A stretch of 64,000 nucleotides of DNA from Amycolatopsis pithecellobii (GCF_009707865.1 NZ_WMBA01000039.1:1-64000), one strand, 5' to 3'; counted from the stretch's first letter, positions 8,863-18,785 are shown. Program-made: numbers and translations. The notes: a model not told the origin generated them from the letters alone.

Positions 8863-9330
8863 GTGAAGCTCCGTAGCCGGCTGGCCCGCTGGCTGGCCTC
8901 CCAGCGGTGGGCCATGCGCGCGGCCAAGGTGGTGCCCGGGATCGACCATCGCCTGCACCGTCTCACGGGCGGGCGGGTGTCGTTGCTGGGCATCGCCGAC
9001 GTGCCCTCGATCCGGCTGACCACCGTCGGCCGCCGCAGCGGGCTGCCGCGCGCGGTGAACCTGTTGTATTTCCCGCGCGGTGAGCAGTTCGTGCTGGTCG
9101 GGTCGAACTGGGGGCGTCCGCGTGATCCGGACTGGGCGCGCAACCTGCGCGCCCAGCCCGACGCCGTCGTCGAGGTGCGCCGCCGCGAGATACCGGTGCT
9201 GGCCACCGAAGTGACCGGGGAGCAGTACCAGCGGCTGTGGCGTGAGGTGCTGGACTTCTGGCCCGGTTTCGCAATGGAACGCGCCGAAGCGGGCCGGGAG
9301 CTGCCGTTGTTCGTCCTCACCCGGCGCTGA
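8863..9330 (+). CDS. Deazaflavin (F420)-type nitroreductase/quinone reductase family protein
   Basis: A 155-residue small beta-barrel protein of the Ddn-like family. The signature is RLTTVGRRSGLPRAVNLLYF followed by FVLVGSNWGRPRDPDWARNLRAQPDA, both typical of F420H2-dependent reductases of actinobacteria. Members reduce quinones or nitro compounds; the natural substrate here is unknown. The GTG start lies 4 nt after the egtD stop, so it is co-transcribed with the ergothioneine genes, in the place where mycobacteria carry egtE. A link to thiol or redox defence is inference only. Confidence 0.82.
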   Translation: MKLRSRLARWLASQRWAMRAAKVVPGIDHRLHRLTGGRVSLLGIADVPSIRLTTVGRRSGLPRAVNLLYFPRGEQFVLVGSNWGRPRDPDWARNLRAQPDAVVEVRRREIPVLATEVTGEQYQRLWREVLDFWPGFAMERAEAGRELPLFVLTRR

Positions 9331-9596
9331 TTTCCGTGGTGCCGCGTATATCCGGTTTCGACCCGGATGCGAGTACTGTGCCATTTGTTGCCAATCCGAC
9401 GGCAGCCACGGCGGAAATGGGTTTCTACGAGCAGGCCGGCCGCGTACGGTGTCCGCCTACTTTAGGTCGGATCAGTAACTGCGCGTGAACACTCGCTGAA
9501 ATTCTCCCGCGCTCCCGTCCGTGCGGCCCGGAATTCACTTCCGCCCCATACGCTTCGCCAGCAATCTTCATCCATTCGAGGCAGCTGAGGAGCACG

Positions 9597-10754
9597 GTGT
9601 CGCGCTGGGTTTGGGGCGTGGTGCTGGTCATCGTGGTGGCCGTCGGGGGCATCGCGATCTGGCGCACCACTTCGGCGGTGACCGGCGGCGATCCGGTGAT
9701 CACGGTTTCCCGGTCCGCGTGCGGGCAGGGCTGGACCGAACCGAAACCGGGCCCGCAGACTTTTCAGGTCCGCAACACCGGTTCGGTCACCGCCGAGGCC
9801 GATCTCGTCGACCCGGCGACCGGCACGATCTTCGGGGAGGTCGAGGGCATCGGCCCCGGCACGACGCGCACGATGCAGGTCACCCTGGGCAACGGCACCT
9901 ACGCTTTCCGGTGCACGCCCGAGGAAACCGACCCGATCACTGGCCCGAGCGTCACCGTCACCGGCGGCGCCGAACGGGCAGGACCCGCCGTCGTTCCGGT
10001 GTCCCGCAACGATCTCCTCGGTCCGCTGCGGGACTACAAGGCCTATGTCGGCGCCGGGCTCGACACCCTCGCCGCCGACACCGACGCGGTGCGGCGCGCC
10101 GTCCGTTCTGGTGACCGCGCCGCCGGTGAGACGGCGTGGCTCAAAGCCCATCTGTCCTACGAACGGCTCGGCGCCGCCTACGACGCCTTCGGTGACACCG
10201 ACGGCGCGATCAACGGCACCGCGGACGGGTTGCCCGGCGGGACTGCCGATCCCGGTTTCACCGGCTTCCACCGCCTCGAGAACGGGTTGTGGCGAGGCGA
10301 AGACCTGGCCGCGCTGGGTCCCGTCGCCGATCGGCTCGACAGCGACGTCCATGGGCTGCGTGACGGGTTCGCGGAGTTGCAGATCGACCCGAACGACCTG
10401 GGCCTGCGCGCCCACGAGATCATGGAGAACACCCTGCAGTTCGAACTCACCGGGCACACCGACTACGGCAGCGGCACCACCCTCGCCACCGCGCTGGCCA
10501 ACCTCGACGGGACGCGTGCCGTGCTGAACGTGTTGCGCCCCTTGCTGTCCACCCGGCTCTCACTGTCCGATGTGGACAATTGGCTGGACCGCGCGGAGCG
10601 AGCGATCCGCGCGGCGCAGCGGCCCGACGGCAGCTGGCCACCGGTCGCCGGGTCGCCCCTGCCGCAGCGCGAGAAGATCGACGGTGCCGTCAGCGGGCTG
10701 GTCGAACGGCTGGCCCCGATCGCCGCCATCGCCGAACCGAGGCGGGTGCCGTGA
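9597..10754 (+). CDS. efeO: EfeO, iron-uptake system periplasmic-type component
   Basis: A 385-residue exported protein. An N-terminal hydrophobic anchor/signal (about 4-22) is followed by a cupredoxin-like domain (about 30-125) and an imelysin/M75 domain (about 135-380). The latter carries the metal-binding HxxE motif in [10 protein letters not shown]. EfeO binds Fe and works with the EfeB peroxidase and usually the EfeU permease. The GTG start is supported by GAGGAG about 6 nt upstream. The stop TGA overlaps the GTG of efeB, showing coupling. No efeU gene is adjacent. Confidence 0.88.
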   Translation: MSRWVWGVVLVIVVAVGGIAIWRTTSAVTGGDPVITVSRSACGQGWTEPKPGPQTFQVRNTGSVTAEADLVDPATGTIFGEVEGIGPGTTRTMQVTLGNGTYAFRCTPEETDPITGPSVTVTGGAERAGPAVVPVSRNDLLGPLRDYKAYVGAGLDTLAADTDAVRRAVRSGDRAAGETAWLKAHLSYERLGAAYDAFGDTDGAINGTADGLPGGTADPGFTGFHRLENGLWRGEDLAALGPVADRLDSDVHGLRDGFAELQIDPNDLGLRAHEIMENTLQFELTGHTDYGSGTTLATALANLDGTRAVLNVLRPLLSTRLSLSDVDNWLDRAERAIRAAQRPDGSWPPVAGSPLPQREKIDGAVSGLVERLAPIAAIAEPRRVP

Positions 10755-11932
10755 CCGTTCCCCGCCGTTCGTTCCTGCGCGGCGCCGTGCTCGGTGCCGG
10801 GATGACCGCGGCCGGCACCGGCGCGGCGATCGCCGCGGACACCGAAACCCTGCCGTTCCATGGCACACACCAGTCCGGCATCCTGCGCGCCCCCGCGCCG
10901 GCGTCCATTGTGGCCTCGTTCGACGTGATCGCCGAAAACCGCGCCGAACTGACGGATCTGTTGCGCACCATCACCGACCGGGCGCGGTTCCTCACCACCG
11001 GCGGCGCGCCCGCCACGCTGGGAATCACCGCACCACCCGCCGACTCGGGCGTGCTCGGGCCCGAGGTGCCCGCCGGCGGGCTCACCATCACCGTCGGCGT
11101 CGGCGCATCGCTGTTCGACGACCGCTACGGCCTGGCCGACCGCAAACCCGTGAAGCTGACCGAGATGCGCACGTTCCCCAACGACGCGCTCGATCCCGCG
11201 CAATGCCACGGAGATCTGAGCCTGACCCTCGCCGCATCCGAAGTGGACACTGCGCTGCACGCGCTGCGCGACCTCGCCCGCGCGACGCGTGGTGGGATGC
11301 AACTTCGCTGGCGTATCAACGGGTTCAGCTCGCCGCCGCGGCCGGAAGGCACCCCGCGCAACCTGATGGGTTTCAAGGACGGCATCGCCAACCCGGCCGC
11401 CGGCGAGCTGGACCGGCTGGTGTGGGTCGCGGGCGGCGGTGAGCCCGCGTGGACGACCGGCGGCAGCTATCAGGTGATCCGGCTGATCCGGATGCTGGTC
11501 GAGTTCTGGGACCGGGTTTCGTTGTCGGAACAGGAAAACATGTTCGGCCGCCGCCGCGACAGCGGGGCGCCGCTCGACGGCACGCACGAGACCGACATCC
11601 CCCAGTACGCGCAGGACCCTGTCGGCACCGTCATCCCGCTCACCAGCCACATCCGGCTGGCCAACCCGCGGACGCCGGAGACCGACTCGAGCCGCATCCT
11701 GCGCCGCGCCTGCAACTACGACCGCGGCATCGACAGCAACGGGAACCTCGACATGGGCCTGGTCTTCACCTGCTACCAGCAGGACATCGCCCGCCAGTTC
11801 GAGACCGTCCAAACGCGACTGATCGACGAGCCCCTGGTGGACTACATCTCGCCGTTCGGCGGCGGGTACTTCTTCGCACTGCCCGGAGTGACCGGGCCCG
11901 ACGACCACTTCGGCCGGGCGCTGATGGCCTGA
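10751..11932 (+). CDS. efeB: EfeB, Tat-exported DyP-type heme peroxidase (deferrochelatase)
   Basis: A 393-residue enzyme starting at a GTG that overlaps the efeO stop. The N-terminus has a twin-arginine signal ([16 protein letters not shown], ending near AIAADTE), as expected for EfeB. The body is a dye-decolorizing peroxidase with the family motif GFKDGIANP. It is proposed to oxidise Fe2+ or release iron from heme for uptake with EfeO. The Tat substrate fits the presence of tatA and tatC at the far end of this window. Confidence 0.92.
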   Translation: MTVPRRSFLRGAVLGAGMTAAGTGAAIAADTETLPFHGTHQSGILRAPAPASIVASFDVIAENRAELTDLLRTITDRARFLTTGGAPATLGITAPPADSGVLGPEVPAGGLTITVGVGASLFDDRYGLADRKPVKLTEMRTFPNDALDPAQCHGDLSLTLAASEVDTALHALRDLARATRGGMQLRWRINGFSSPPRPEGTPRNLMGFKDGIANPAAGELDRLVWVAGGGEPAWTTGGSYQVIRLIRMLVEFWDRVSLSEQENMFGRRRDSGAPLDGTHETDIPQYAQDPVGTVIPLTSHIRLANPRTPETDSSRILRRACNYDRGIDSNGNLDMGLVFTCYQQDIARQFETVQTRLIDEPLVDYISPFGGGYFFALPGVTGPDDHFGRALMA

Positions 11933-11972
11933 CCGGAGGGAAACCGCTCCCACCCACCTGCAGGAGGACATT

Positions 11973-13598
11973 GTGGACAGAGCTTTCGGCGGATGGCGCC
12001 GTAAGCGGGCGCTGCTCGGCGGCGGTGCGCTCGCCGTCGCGGCCGGCGTCGCCGTGGCCGTCACCACGGCCGTCGGCGGCGCGAGCGCCCAACCGCTGCA
12101 GCCGCAGCACGCGGAAGGGATCCACACGGCGACACCGATCAAGCACGTCGTGGTGATCTTCGGCGAGAACATCTCGTTCGACCACTACTTCGGCACCTAC
12201 CCGGACGCGGCCAACACCGACGGCACGCCGTTCACCGCCGCGCGCGACACCCCGCACGCCGACGGCCTCACCCCGCACCTGCTCAAGAACAACCCCAACG
12301 CCTACAACCCGAAGCGGCTGTCGCCGGGCCAGGCGCTGACCTGCGACCAGAACCACAACTACGGCGCGGAGCAGAAGGCGTTCGACGGCGGCAAGATGGA
12401 CAAGTTCGTCGAGCACACCGAGACCGACAAGTGCACCGGCCAGCCGATCCTGTTCGGTGAACCGGGCCTGGTCATGGACTACTACGACGGCAACACCGTC
12501 ACCGGCATGTGGAACTACGCCCAGCACTACGCGCTGAGCGACAACTCGTTCAACACGGTGTTCGGCCCGTCCACCCCCGGCGCGATCAACCTGATTTCCG
12601 GGCAGACACACGGAATCCAGGCCGTGGACCCGGTGACGCACAAGCCGGTGAGCGACTCGTACGTGGTGGCCTCGCCGGACTCCAGCGGCGTCGGCACGGT
12701 CATCAACGACCCGGACCCGGCCTACGACGACTGCTCGGACAAGAACCACACCGCGACCGACAACCTCGGCGTGATGCAGGGCCAGAACGTCGGTGACCTG
12801 CTCAACGCCCGGCACGTCACGTGGGGCTGGTTCCAGGGCGGTTTCCGGCCGACCGGCACCGCGAACGGCTACGCCGTCTGCGGGCAGACCCACACCAACA
12901 TCGGCGGCAACTCCGCGGTGGACTACAGCCCGCACCACGAACCGTTCCAGTACTACAAGTCGACGGCGAACGAAAAGCACCTGCCGCCGAGCTCGGTGGC
13001 CGCGATCGGGCAGACCGACCAGGCCAACCACCAGTACGACATCACCGACTTCGACGCCGCGCTGACGGCGGGCACGATGCCCGCGGTGAGCTTCCTCAAG
13101 GCGCCGGAGTACCAGGACGGGCACGCCGGTTACTCCGACCCGCTGGACGAGCAGCAGTTCGTGGTGAACGAGATCAACAAGATCCAGCACTCAAGGGACT
13201 GGGACTCCACCGCGATCGTGCTCGCCTACGACGACTCCGACGGCTGGTACGACCACGTCGCGTCGAAGATCGTCAACGGCTCGCACGACGCGTCGCAGGA
13301 CTCGGCCATGTGCACCGGCAAGAAGACCGACGTCGGTGACTTCGCCGACCGCTGTGGCTACGGTCCGCGCCTGCCGCTGCTGGTGGTGTCCCCGTTCGCC
13401 AAGACGAACTTCATCGACCACACGCAGACCGACCAGACCTCGGTGCTGCAGCTGATCGAGGACAACTGGTTCACCGGCCGCATCGGTGGCGGGTCGTTCG
13501 ACAGCCGCGCGGGCGGGCTGTGGAACATGCTCGACTTCCACGGGCGTCCCGCGCCCGCGGTCGAACTGGACCCGAAGACCGGTGCCGTGGTGCGCTGA
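11973..13598 (+). CDS. Secreted phospholipase C / acid phosphatase-family phosphoesterase
   Basis: A 541-residue enzyme of the alkaline-phosphatase superfamily, phospholipase C/AcpA branch. The catalytic motif near the mature N-terminus is HVVVIFGENISFDHYFGTYP, and YDDSDGWYDHV near the C-terminal third carries metal ligands. An N-terminal basic stretch (WRRKRALLGGG) plus a hydrophobic segment ending at about residue 40 (GGASAQ) is a signal peptide, possibly Tat-type. The GTG at 11973 follows AGGAGGAC. The substrate (phospholipid or phosphomonoester) cannot be told. It may be co-transcribed with efeOB, 40 nt upstream. Confidence 0.87.
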   Translation: MDRAFGGWRRKRALLGGGALAVAAGVAVAVTTAVGGASAQPLQPQHAEGIHTATPIKHVVVIFGENISFDHYFGTYPDAANTDGTPFTAARDTPHADGLTPHLLKNNPNAYNPKRLSPGQALTCDQNHNYGAEQKAFDGGKMDKFVEHTETDKCTGQPILFGEPGLVMDYYDGNTVTGMWNYAQHYALSDNSFNTVFGPSTPGAINLISGQTHGIQAVDPVTHKPVSDSYVVASPDSSGVGTVINDPDPAYDDCSDKNHTATDNLGVMQGQNVGDLLNARHVTWGWFQGGFRPTGTANGYAVCGQTHTNIGGNSAVDYSPHHEPFQYYKSTANEKHLPPSSVAAIGQTDQANHQYDITDFDAALTAGTMPAVSFLKAPEYQDGHAGYSDPLDEQQFVVNEINKIQHSRDWDSTAIVLAYDDSDGWYDHVASKIVNGSHDASQDSAMCTGKKTDVGDFADRCGYGPRLPLLVVSPFAKTNFIDHTQTDQTSVLQLIEDNWFTGRIGGGSFDSRAGGLWNMLDFHGRPAPAVELDPKTGAVVR

Positions 13599-13613
13599 CC
13601 CTCTCCGGACCGC

Positions 13614-13670
13614 GAGTTGAGCTTTCGGTGCGGGTGAGTTGAGCTTTCCACGGCAGTGAGTTGCGCTTTC
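13614..13670 (+). repeat. 22-bp-period repeat array A, forward block (3 copies)
   Basis: Three copies of the core GAGTTG[A/C]GCTTTC at 13614, 13636 and 13658, exactly 22 bp apart. The first begins 15 nt after the stop of the phospholipase-like gene, in the same orientation as that gene. The sequences between the cores vary, so only about 13 bp of each 22-bp unit is strongly kept. See array A reverse block and arrays B-D for the same element. Confidence 0.9.
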
Positions 13671-13732
13671 CGTGCGTTGCGATGCCGGTCGGCGGCACAG
13701 GCACGAGATGGCCGCGATCACTGTGGCGTACT

Positions 13733-13811
13733 GAAGGCGCAACTCGCACGCATTGAACGCGCAACTCGCGTGCTTGGAACGCGCAACTCGCGTGCGCCGA
13801 GAGCGCAACTC
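13733..13811 (-). repeat. 22-bp-period repeat array A, reverse block (4 copies)
   Basis: Four inverted copies (core GAACGCGCAACTC and variants) at 13733, 13755, 13777 and 13799, again exactly 22 bp apart, pointing toward the forward block. A 62-bp unrelated spacer (13671-13732) separates the blocks. The array lies between two convergent genes and just outside the aconitase terminator hairpin. Confidence 0.9.
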
Positions 13812-13821
13812 GCGTAAATGG

Positions 13822-13857
13822 AAAGCGCCGCGGACCCAAGCGGGCCCGCGGCGCTTT
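13822..13857 (-). terminator. Terminator hairpin of the aconitase gene
   Basis: A perfect 12-bp stem, AAAGCGCCGCGG (13822-13833) / CCGCGGCGCTTT (13846-13857), lies 12 nt past the aconitase stop codon and has T/A tracts at both ends. It could terminate transcription from both convergent genes. Confidence 0.8.
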
Positions 13858-13868
13858 TCGCGGAGAAA

Positions 13869-16682
13869 TCAGGCGCGCGTCATCTTGCGCAGCACGTACT
13901 GCAGGATGCCGCCGTTGCGGTAGTAGTCCGCCTCACCGGGGGTGTCGATGCGCACGACCGCGTCGAACTCGACCTTGGCTCCGTCGTCCTTGGTCGCGGT
14001 GACGTGCACCGTGCGCGGGGTCTCACCGTTGTTCAGCTTGGTGATACCCGCGATGTCGAACGTCTCCGTGCCGTCCAGACCCAGCGACGAGGCCGACTCG
14101 CCCTCCGGGAACTGCAGCGGGATGACGCCCATGCCGATCAGGTTCGACCGGTGGATACGCTCGAACGACTCGGCGATCACCGCGCGCACGCCCAGCAGGC
14201 GGGTGCCCTTGGCGGCCCAGTCCCGCGACGACCCCGAGCCGTACTCCTTGCCGCCCAGCACCACCAGCGGGATACCGGCGTCGGCGTAGTTCTGCGCCGC
14301 GTCGTAGATGAACGCCTGCGGGGCGTCGTCCCGGGTGAAGTCCCGGGTGTAGCCGCCCTGCACATCGTCCAGCAACTGGTTGCGCAACCGGATGTTGGCG
14401 AACGTGCCGCGGATCATCACCTCGTGGTTCCCGCGCCGGGAGCCGTAGGAGTTGAAGTCCTTGCGCGCGATGCCGTGTTCCTTGAGGTACCGGCCGGCGG
14501 GCGAGTCCTCCTTGATCGCGCCCGCGGGCGAGATGTGGTCGGTCGTCACCGAGTCGCCCAGCTTCGCCAGCACACGCGCGTCGGCGATGTCCTCGACCGG
14601 CGACGGCTCCGCGGCCATGCCCTCGAAGTACGGGGGCTTGCGCACGTAGGTGGACTCGGCGTCCCAGGCGAACGTCTTGCCCTCCGGCGTCGGCAGCGAC
14701 TTCCAGCGCTCGCCACCGTCGAACACGTCCGCGTAGTCGTTGGCGAACATCTCCTGCGTGATCGCGTAGTCGATGGTCTGCTGGATCTCCTGCGCCGAGG
14801 GCCAGATGTCGCGCAGGAACACGTCGTTGCCGTCCTGGTCCTGCCCGAGTGGCTGCTCTTCGAAGTCGAAGTCCATCGTGCCGGCCAGCGCGTAGGCGAT
14901 CACCAGCGGGGGCGAGGCCAGGTAGTTCATCTTCACATCGGGGTTGATCCGGCCCTCGAAGTTCCGGTTACCCGACAGCACGGACACCACGGTGAGGTCG
15001 TTTTCCTGCACCGCGGCGGAGATCTCCTCGGGCAGCGGGCCCGAGTTGCCGATGCACGTGGTGCAGCCGTAACCGACGAGGTGGTAGCCCAGCTTCTCCA
15101 GGTACGGCCAGAGCCCGGCCTTCTCGTAGTAGTCGGTGACGACCTGCGAGCCCGGCGCCATCGACGTCTTCACCCACGGCTTGACCGACAGACCCTTGTC
15201 CACTGCGTTGCGGGCGAGCAGCGCCGCGCCCAGCATGACCGACGGGTTCGAAGTGTTGGTGCACGAGGTGATCGAGGCGATCACCACGGCACCGTGGTCG
15301 AGCACGAACTCGCCGCGCTCCGCGGACTTCACCGTGACCGGCTTGGTCGGGCGGCCCGACGAGCCGTTGGCCGCGCTGGGAACGGCAGCAGTGTCTTCCT
15401 CGTCGGCGAAGGACAGCGTCGCCGGGTCACTGGCCGGGAAGGTCTCCTCGACGGCCTCGTCGACGTTGGTGTGCGGGGTGCGCTGGTCGTCCTCGGCGTA
15501 GTCGTGCACCGACTTGCGGAACGAGGACTTCGCGTCGGACAGCTCGATGCGGTCCTGCGGGCGCTTCGGGCCGGCGATCGACGGAACCACAGTGGACAGA
15601 TCCAGCTCGAGGTACTCGGAGTAGGTGGCCTCGTGCGCCGGGTTGTGCCACAGGCCCTGTTCCTTGGCGTAGGCCTCGACGAGCGCGAGCTGCTCGGGGG
15701 AGCGGCCGGTCAGCTTCAGGTACCGCAGGGTCTCTTCGTCGATGGGGAAGATCGCCGCGGTGGAGCCGAATTCGGGGCTCATGTTGCCGATGGTGGCGCG
15801 GTTGGCCAGCGGCACCGCGCCGACGCTCTCGCCGTAGAACTCGACGAACTTGCCGACCACGCCGTGCCGGCGCAGCATCTCGGTGATCGTCAGCACCACG
15901 TCGGTCGCGGTCACGCCGGCCGGGATCTCCCCGGTCAGCTTGAAGCCGACGACGCGCGGGATGAGCATCGAGACCGGCTGGCCGAGCATCGCGGCCTCGG
16001 CCTCGATCCCGCCGACGCCCCAGCCGAGCACCCCGAGCCCGTTGACCATCGTGGTGTGCGAGTCGGTGCCGACGACGGTGTCCGGGTAGGCCTGGCCGTT
16101 GCGGGCCATGATCGTGCGCGCCAGGTACTCGATGTTGACCTGGTGCACGATGCCCGTGCCCGGCGGGACGACCTTGAACTCCTCGAACGCGTTCTGGCCC
16201 CAGCGCAGGAACTGGTAGCGCTCCCGGTTGCGCTCGTACTCGATCTCGACGTTGCGCTCGAACGCGTCGGCCCGGCCGAATACGTCGATGATCACGGAGT
16301 GGTCGATGACGAGTTCGGCCGGGGCGAGCGGGTTGACCTTGTCGGGGTCACCGCCGAGTTCGGTGACGGCCTCGCGCATCGTGGCGAGGTCCACCACGCA
16401 CGGCACACCGGTGAAGTCCTGCATCACCACCCTGGCCGGGGTGAACTGGATTTCGATCGACGGGTCGGCGGTGGCGTCCCAGTTGCCGAGCGCGCGGATG
16501 TGCTCGGCGGTGATGTTCGCGCCGTCCTCGGTGCGCAGCAGGTTCTCGAGCAGGATTTTCAGGCTGTAGGGCAGTCGCTGCGAACCCTCGACCTTGTTCA
16601 GGCGGAACACCTCGTAGGAGGCGTCACCGACCTTCAAGGTGTCGCGGGCGCCGAAGCTGTCCTTGCTGGCAGGTGCGGTCAC
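13869..16682 (-). CDS. acnA: Aconitate hydratase
   Basis: A 937-residue TCA-cycle [4Fe-4S] enzyme converting citrate to isocitrate. The first cluster Cys is in [12 protein letters not shown] and the other two in [15 protein letters not shown]; the swivel domain near the C-terminus has [15 protein letters not shown]. An acidic, low-complexity insert of about 50 residues (around 370-420, with [13 protein letters not shown]) is common in actinobacterial AcnA. The GTG start has GGAGAC upstream. A promoter with good -35/-10 spacing lies about 150 bp upstream. The neighbouring acn-ripA-moxR order matches M. tuberculosis. Confidence 0.97.
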   Translation of the reverse strand: MTAPASKDSFGARDTLKVGDASYEVFRLNKVEGSQRLPYSLKILLENLLRTEDGANITAEHIRALGNWDATADPSIEIQFTPARVVMQDFTGVPCVVDLATMREAVTELGGDPDKVNPLAPAELVIDHSVIIDVFGRADAFERNVEIEYERNRERYQFLRWGQNAFEEFKVVPPGTGIVHQVNIEYLARTIMARNGQAYPDTVVGTDSHTTMVNGLGVLGWGVGGIEAEAAMLGQPVSMLIPRVVGFKLTGEIPAGVTATDVVLTITEMLRRHGVVGKFVEFYGESVGAVPLANRATIGNMSPEFGSTAAIFPIDEETLRYLKLTGRSPEQLALVEAYAKEQGLWHNPAHEATYSEYLELDLSTVVPSIAGPKRPQDRIELSDAKSSFRKSVHDYAEDDQRTPHTNVDEAVEETFPASDPATLSFADEEDTAAVPSAANGSSGRPTKPVTVKSAERGEFVLDHGAVVIASITSCTNTSNPSVMLGAALLARNAVDKGLSVKPWVKTSMAPGSQVVTDYYEKAGLWPYLEKLGYHLVGYGCTTCIGNSGPLPEEISAAVQENDLTVVSVLSGNRNFEGRINPDVKMNYLASPPLVIAYALAGTMDFDFEEQPLGQDQDGNDVFLRDIWPSAQEIQQTIDYAITQEMFANDYADVFDGGERWKSLPTPEGKTFAWDAESTYVRKPPYFEGMAAEPSPVEDIADARVLAKLGDSVTTDHISPAGAIKEDSPAGRYLKEHGIARKDFNSYGSRRGNHEVMIRGTFANIRLRNQLLDDVQGGYTRDFTRDDAPQAFIYDAAQNYADAGIPLVVLGGKEYGSGSSRDWAAKGTRLLGVRAVIAESFERIHRSNLIGMGVIPLQFPEGESASSLGLDGTETFDIAGITKLNNGETPRTVHVTATKDDGAKVEFDAVVRIDTPGEADYYRNGGILQYVLRKMTRA

Positions 16683-16828
16683 GTCTGTCTCCAGGGCTCA
16701 GACGCCGCCGCGCGGTGTGGTGCCTTCGGCGGCGTCCCGGTCGTCAGTTCGGGTCTCCCAGGCGAGTCTGGCGCACCCGTACGGCGTCCGCAGACGCGGG
16801 GGGACGGCGCAGGCTCCCTGCAGGTCAA

Positions 16829-16857
16829 ACAGTACGCTTGTCCTTTTTTGCTGGCAA
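16829..16857 (-). promoter_or_regulatory. Aconitase promoter
   Basis: Reading the minus strand, TTGCCA (-35; 16852-16857) is followed after exactly 17 bp by TACTGT (-10; 16829-16834), a good SigA-type promoter. It overlaps an inverted repeat ACGCTTG (16834-16840) / CAAGCGT (16855-16861) that spans the -35/-10 spacer and could be an operator. The 5' leader to the GTG would be about 140 nt. Confidence 0.65.
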
Positions 16858-16890
16858 GCGTGACCCACGTGACCAGCTTCAGGCTCCCGC

Positions 16891-16925
16891 GAGTTGAGCG
16901 TTGGGAGCGCGCGAGTTGAGCGTTG
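16891..16925 (+). repeat. 22-bp-period repeat array B, forward block (2 copies)
   Basis: Two forward copies of GAGTTGAGCGTTG at 16891 and 16913, 22 bp apart, lying about 30 bp upstream of the aconitase -35 element. They run head-on into the reverse block, so the last forward and first reverse copies can fold into a GC-rich hairpin. Confidence 0.9.
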
Positions 16926-16935
16926 CGTGCGGCGG

Positions 16936-17014
16936 GAACGCGCAACTCGCGCGGCGGGAACGCGCAACTCGCGCGGCGGGAACGCGCAACTCGCGCGGCG
17001 GGAAAGGTCAACTC
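16936..17014 (-). repeat. 22-bp-period repeat array B, reverse block (4 copies)
   Basis: Four inverted copies at 16936, 16958, 16980 (all GAACGCGCAACTC) and 17002 (GAAAGGTCAACTC), exactly 22 bp apart. The block begins 8 nt after the stop of the minus-strand gene at 17023-18336 and is read in that gene's transcript as GAGTTG-type repeats. Confidence 0.9.
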
Positions 17015-17022
17015 GCGCGGCC

Positions 17023-18336
17023 CTAGTCGGCGAATTTCAGCAGAGTGGTGATGTCACCGGGCTGCAGCGACCGGAGCACGGTCATGCCCTGTTCGGTCAG
17101 GGTGCGGATGGGGCTGACGTAGTGCTTCTGGCCGGACTCGATGGTGACCACGCCGAGGCCCTGCGCGAGCAGCCCGTTCACCAGGTGCCGCAGCACCTCG
17201 CGGACCTCCGAGGGCAGCGAACCGGCCGCGTCGTCGAGCTGCTCGGTGAGGTCGTTCGCGCACATCCGCTGTGTCTCGTCCATGTAGGTGACCTCGTAGC
17301 AATCGCCCGACTTCTTCGCGCCGAGGCGCTCGCCTTTTTCGTTGCGCAGCTGCACGTTGGTGACCGTCACCCGCGTCCCGCCGGTGACCGCCGATGTCTC
17401 CGCGGCGAAGTCGGTGATCTGGACCTCCCCGGGTTCCGGTTTTCCTTGTGCCGCTTGAAGAATGGCCGGCCCCGCGTCGTGCAGGACGGACATTTCGGTG
17501 GGCGGGAGCAGTTCGATCACGCGCCGGGTGTCCTCATCCAGCGCCGCCTGCAGCACCTGCTTGACCGCCTCCTGCGGCGAGGACGCGCCGACATCCGGTA
17601 TCGAGGTCGACGGCCACGGCTTCCCGGCGTCCTTGAGCGCGTAGTCGGCGATCGTGTACATCAGACTCGGGTACCACCGGTCTTCGACCTCGACGGTGGC
17701 GATACGGACCGGCTCACCGGTCTTCCGGACCTCGTCGGCGATGTTGATCGTCTCGGTCTCGGTGCCCTGCGGGCGGGCGCTACCGGGCAGCGCCTCGTCG
17801 AGGAACTGCTTGGCCAGCGGCAGCTTGCCGAAGTCGCTGGTCACGGTGAGCGTGCCGCCGGTGAGCTTGGTGATCGTGAGGTGGTCGTTGACGCGCTCCG
17901 CGCCGGCCTCGTCGAACGTCAGATTCTGGCTGCTGACCTTGATGCCGCTCACCGCGTTCGGGTCCGCGCTCTGGTCGAGCACCTGCAACCGCTTGAGCTC
18001 GCTCGTCGCGTCCCGCAACGGGTCGGTGAACAGCGTGGCCTCCCACGGAACGAGGCTGTCCAGCACCCCGACGAGGTCACTGTTGCCGACGGAACTGGCC
18101 AGCTTCAGCGCGGCTTCGGTGGGCGTCTTCGCGCCGTCATCCTGACGCGCGACCAGGTACCAGGTCCCGCCGCCGCCGAGGGCGGCGACCAGCACGATCA
18201 CCAGGCCGATGAGCAGCCCGCGGCGGCGCTTACGCGGTGGCTGCGGCATCCCGTAACCCGGGGGATAGGGCGGCTGCGGCGGATAAGGCGGCTGCTGCGG
18301 CGGATAGGGCTGCCAGCCGGGACCGGGCGCGGTCAT
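17023..18336 (-). CDS. Membrane-anchored hypothetical protein with proline-rich cytoplasmic tail
   Basis: A 437-residue protein of unknown function. The start ATG at 18336 overlaps the stop of the next upstream gene (ATGA). Residues 1-35 are a Pro/Tyr/Gln-rich tail with PPYPPQ-type repeats, then a basic patch (PPRKRRRG) and one transmembrane helix (about 42-62). The remaining roughly 370 residues should be extracytoplasmic. They hold two similar-looking halves, and two Cys residues near the C-terminus (SGDCYEVTY, QRMCANDL) could form a disulfide. The layout resembles cell-envelope accessory proteins of actinobacteria. I do not recognise the family. Confidence 0.8.
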   Translation of the reverse strand: MTAPGPGWQPYPPQQPPYPPQPPYPPGYGMPQPPRKRRRGLLIGLVIVLVAALGGGGTWYLVARQDDGAKTPTEAALKLASSVGNSDLVGVLDSLVPWEATLFTDPLRDATSELKRLQVLDQSADPNAVSGIKVSSQNLTFDEAGAERVNDHLTITKLTGGTLTVTSDFGKLPLAKQFLDEALPGSARPQGTETETINIADEVRKTGEPVRIATVEVEDRWYPSLMYTIADYALKDAGKPWPSTSIPDVGASSPQEAVKQVLQAALDEDTRRVIELLPPTEMSVLHDAGPAILQAAQGKPEPGEVQITDFAAETSAVTGGTRVTVTNVQLRNEKGERLGAKKSGDCYEVTYMDETQRMCANDLTEQLDDAAGSLPSEVREVLRHLVNGLLAQGLGVVTIESGQKHYVSPIRTLTEQGMTVLRSLQPGDITTLLKFAD

Positions 18337-18785
18337 CGGTTTTCCCCAGTTCTCATGGTCGGGCGGCTGCGCACGGCGAACGTGCCGAGCGCACCGGCCA
18401 GCGCGACGATCGCGCCGGACAAGGTCGTGACGGGACCGGTCGTGGTGATCCCCGTGGTCCCGCCGCCACTTCGGACGGTGGCCAGTAGGGCAACGGTTCC
18501 CACGGATATCGCGAGCAGCGTGGTGAGCGCCGCGGCGGTGCGCGCGAAGCCGAGCGCGAACAAGCCAAGGCACACCGCGCTCGCCAGCGGGATCGCGACC
18601 CAGATCCGCAGCGCCCCGTCGGCGATGGTGTTGCCGAGGAGGCCGAACCGCCCGGCCAGAGCGGCGGCTTGGTAGCTGTGCCGCTCGACGGTGCCGGAGT
18701 GGAACCACGGCAGGAAGGTGCCCAGCACCGTGATGGCCACCCCTGTCGCCGCGGCCCACGGCGGTATCCGGCGAAAACCGGTCAT
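18333..18785 (-). CDS. Four-helix hypothetical membrane protein
   Basis: A 150-residue protein with about four hydrophobic segments (around 12-30, 50-72, 78-100 and 112-135) and no recognised domain. The ATG at 18785 is chosen because the minus strand carries GAAAGGAG 8 nt upstream. It overlaps the downstream 437-residue gene by 4 nt, so the two form a coupled pair that may make one membrane complex. The pair is divergent from the NlpC/P60 hydrolase gene. Confidence 0.75.
   Translation of the reverse strand: MTGFRRIPPWAAATGVAITVLGTFLPWFHSGTVERHSYQAAALAGRFGLLGNTIADGALRIWVAIPLASAVCLGLFALGFARTAAALTTLLAISVGTVALLATVRSGGGTTGITTTGPVTTLSGAIVALAGALGTFAVRSRPTMRTGENR

Noticed and set aside
9462-9478. 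IdeR/DmdR iron box upstream of efeO
   Set aside because: Only the left half (TTAGGT) matches the 19-bp consensus; the right half is poor.
13614-13811. CRISPR or REP/BIME interpretation of the 22-bp repeats
   Set aside because: Units are too short and lack spacers of CRISPR size; individual units are not palindromic and lack the GTAG-type head of REPs, and no RAYT transposase is in the window.
16826-16842. AcnR operator upstream of aconitase
   Set aside because: A CAGTAC half-site is present but without the second half, and it is part of the -10 region.
13818-16919. Long plus-strand open frame antisense to aconitase
   Set aside because: The aconitase frame carries all catalytic motifs; the opposite frame is a third-position GC artefact.
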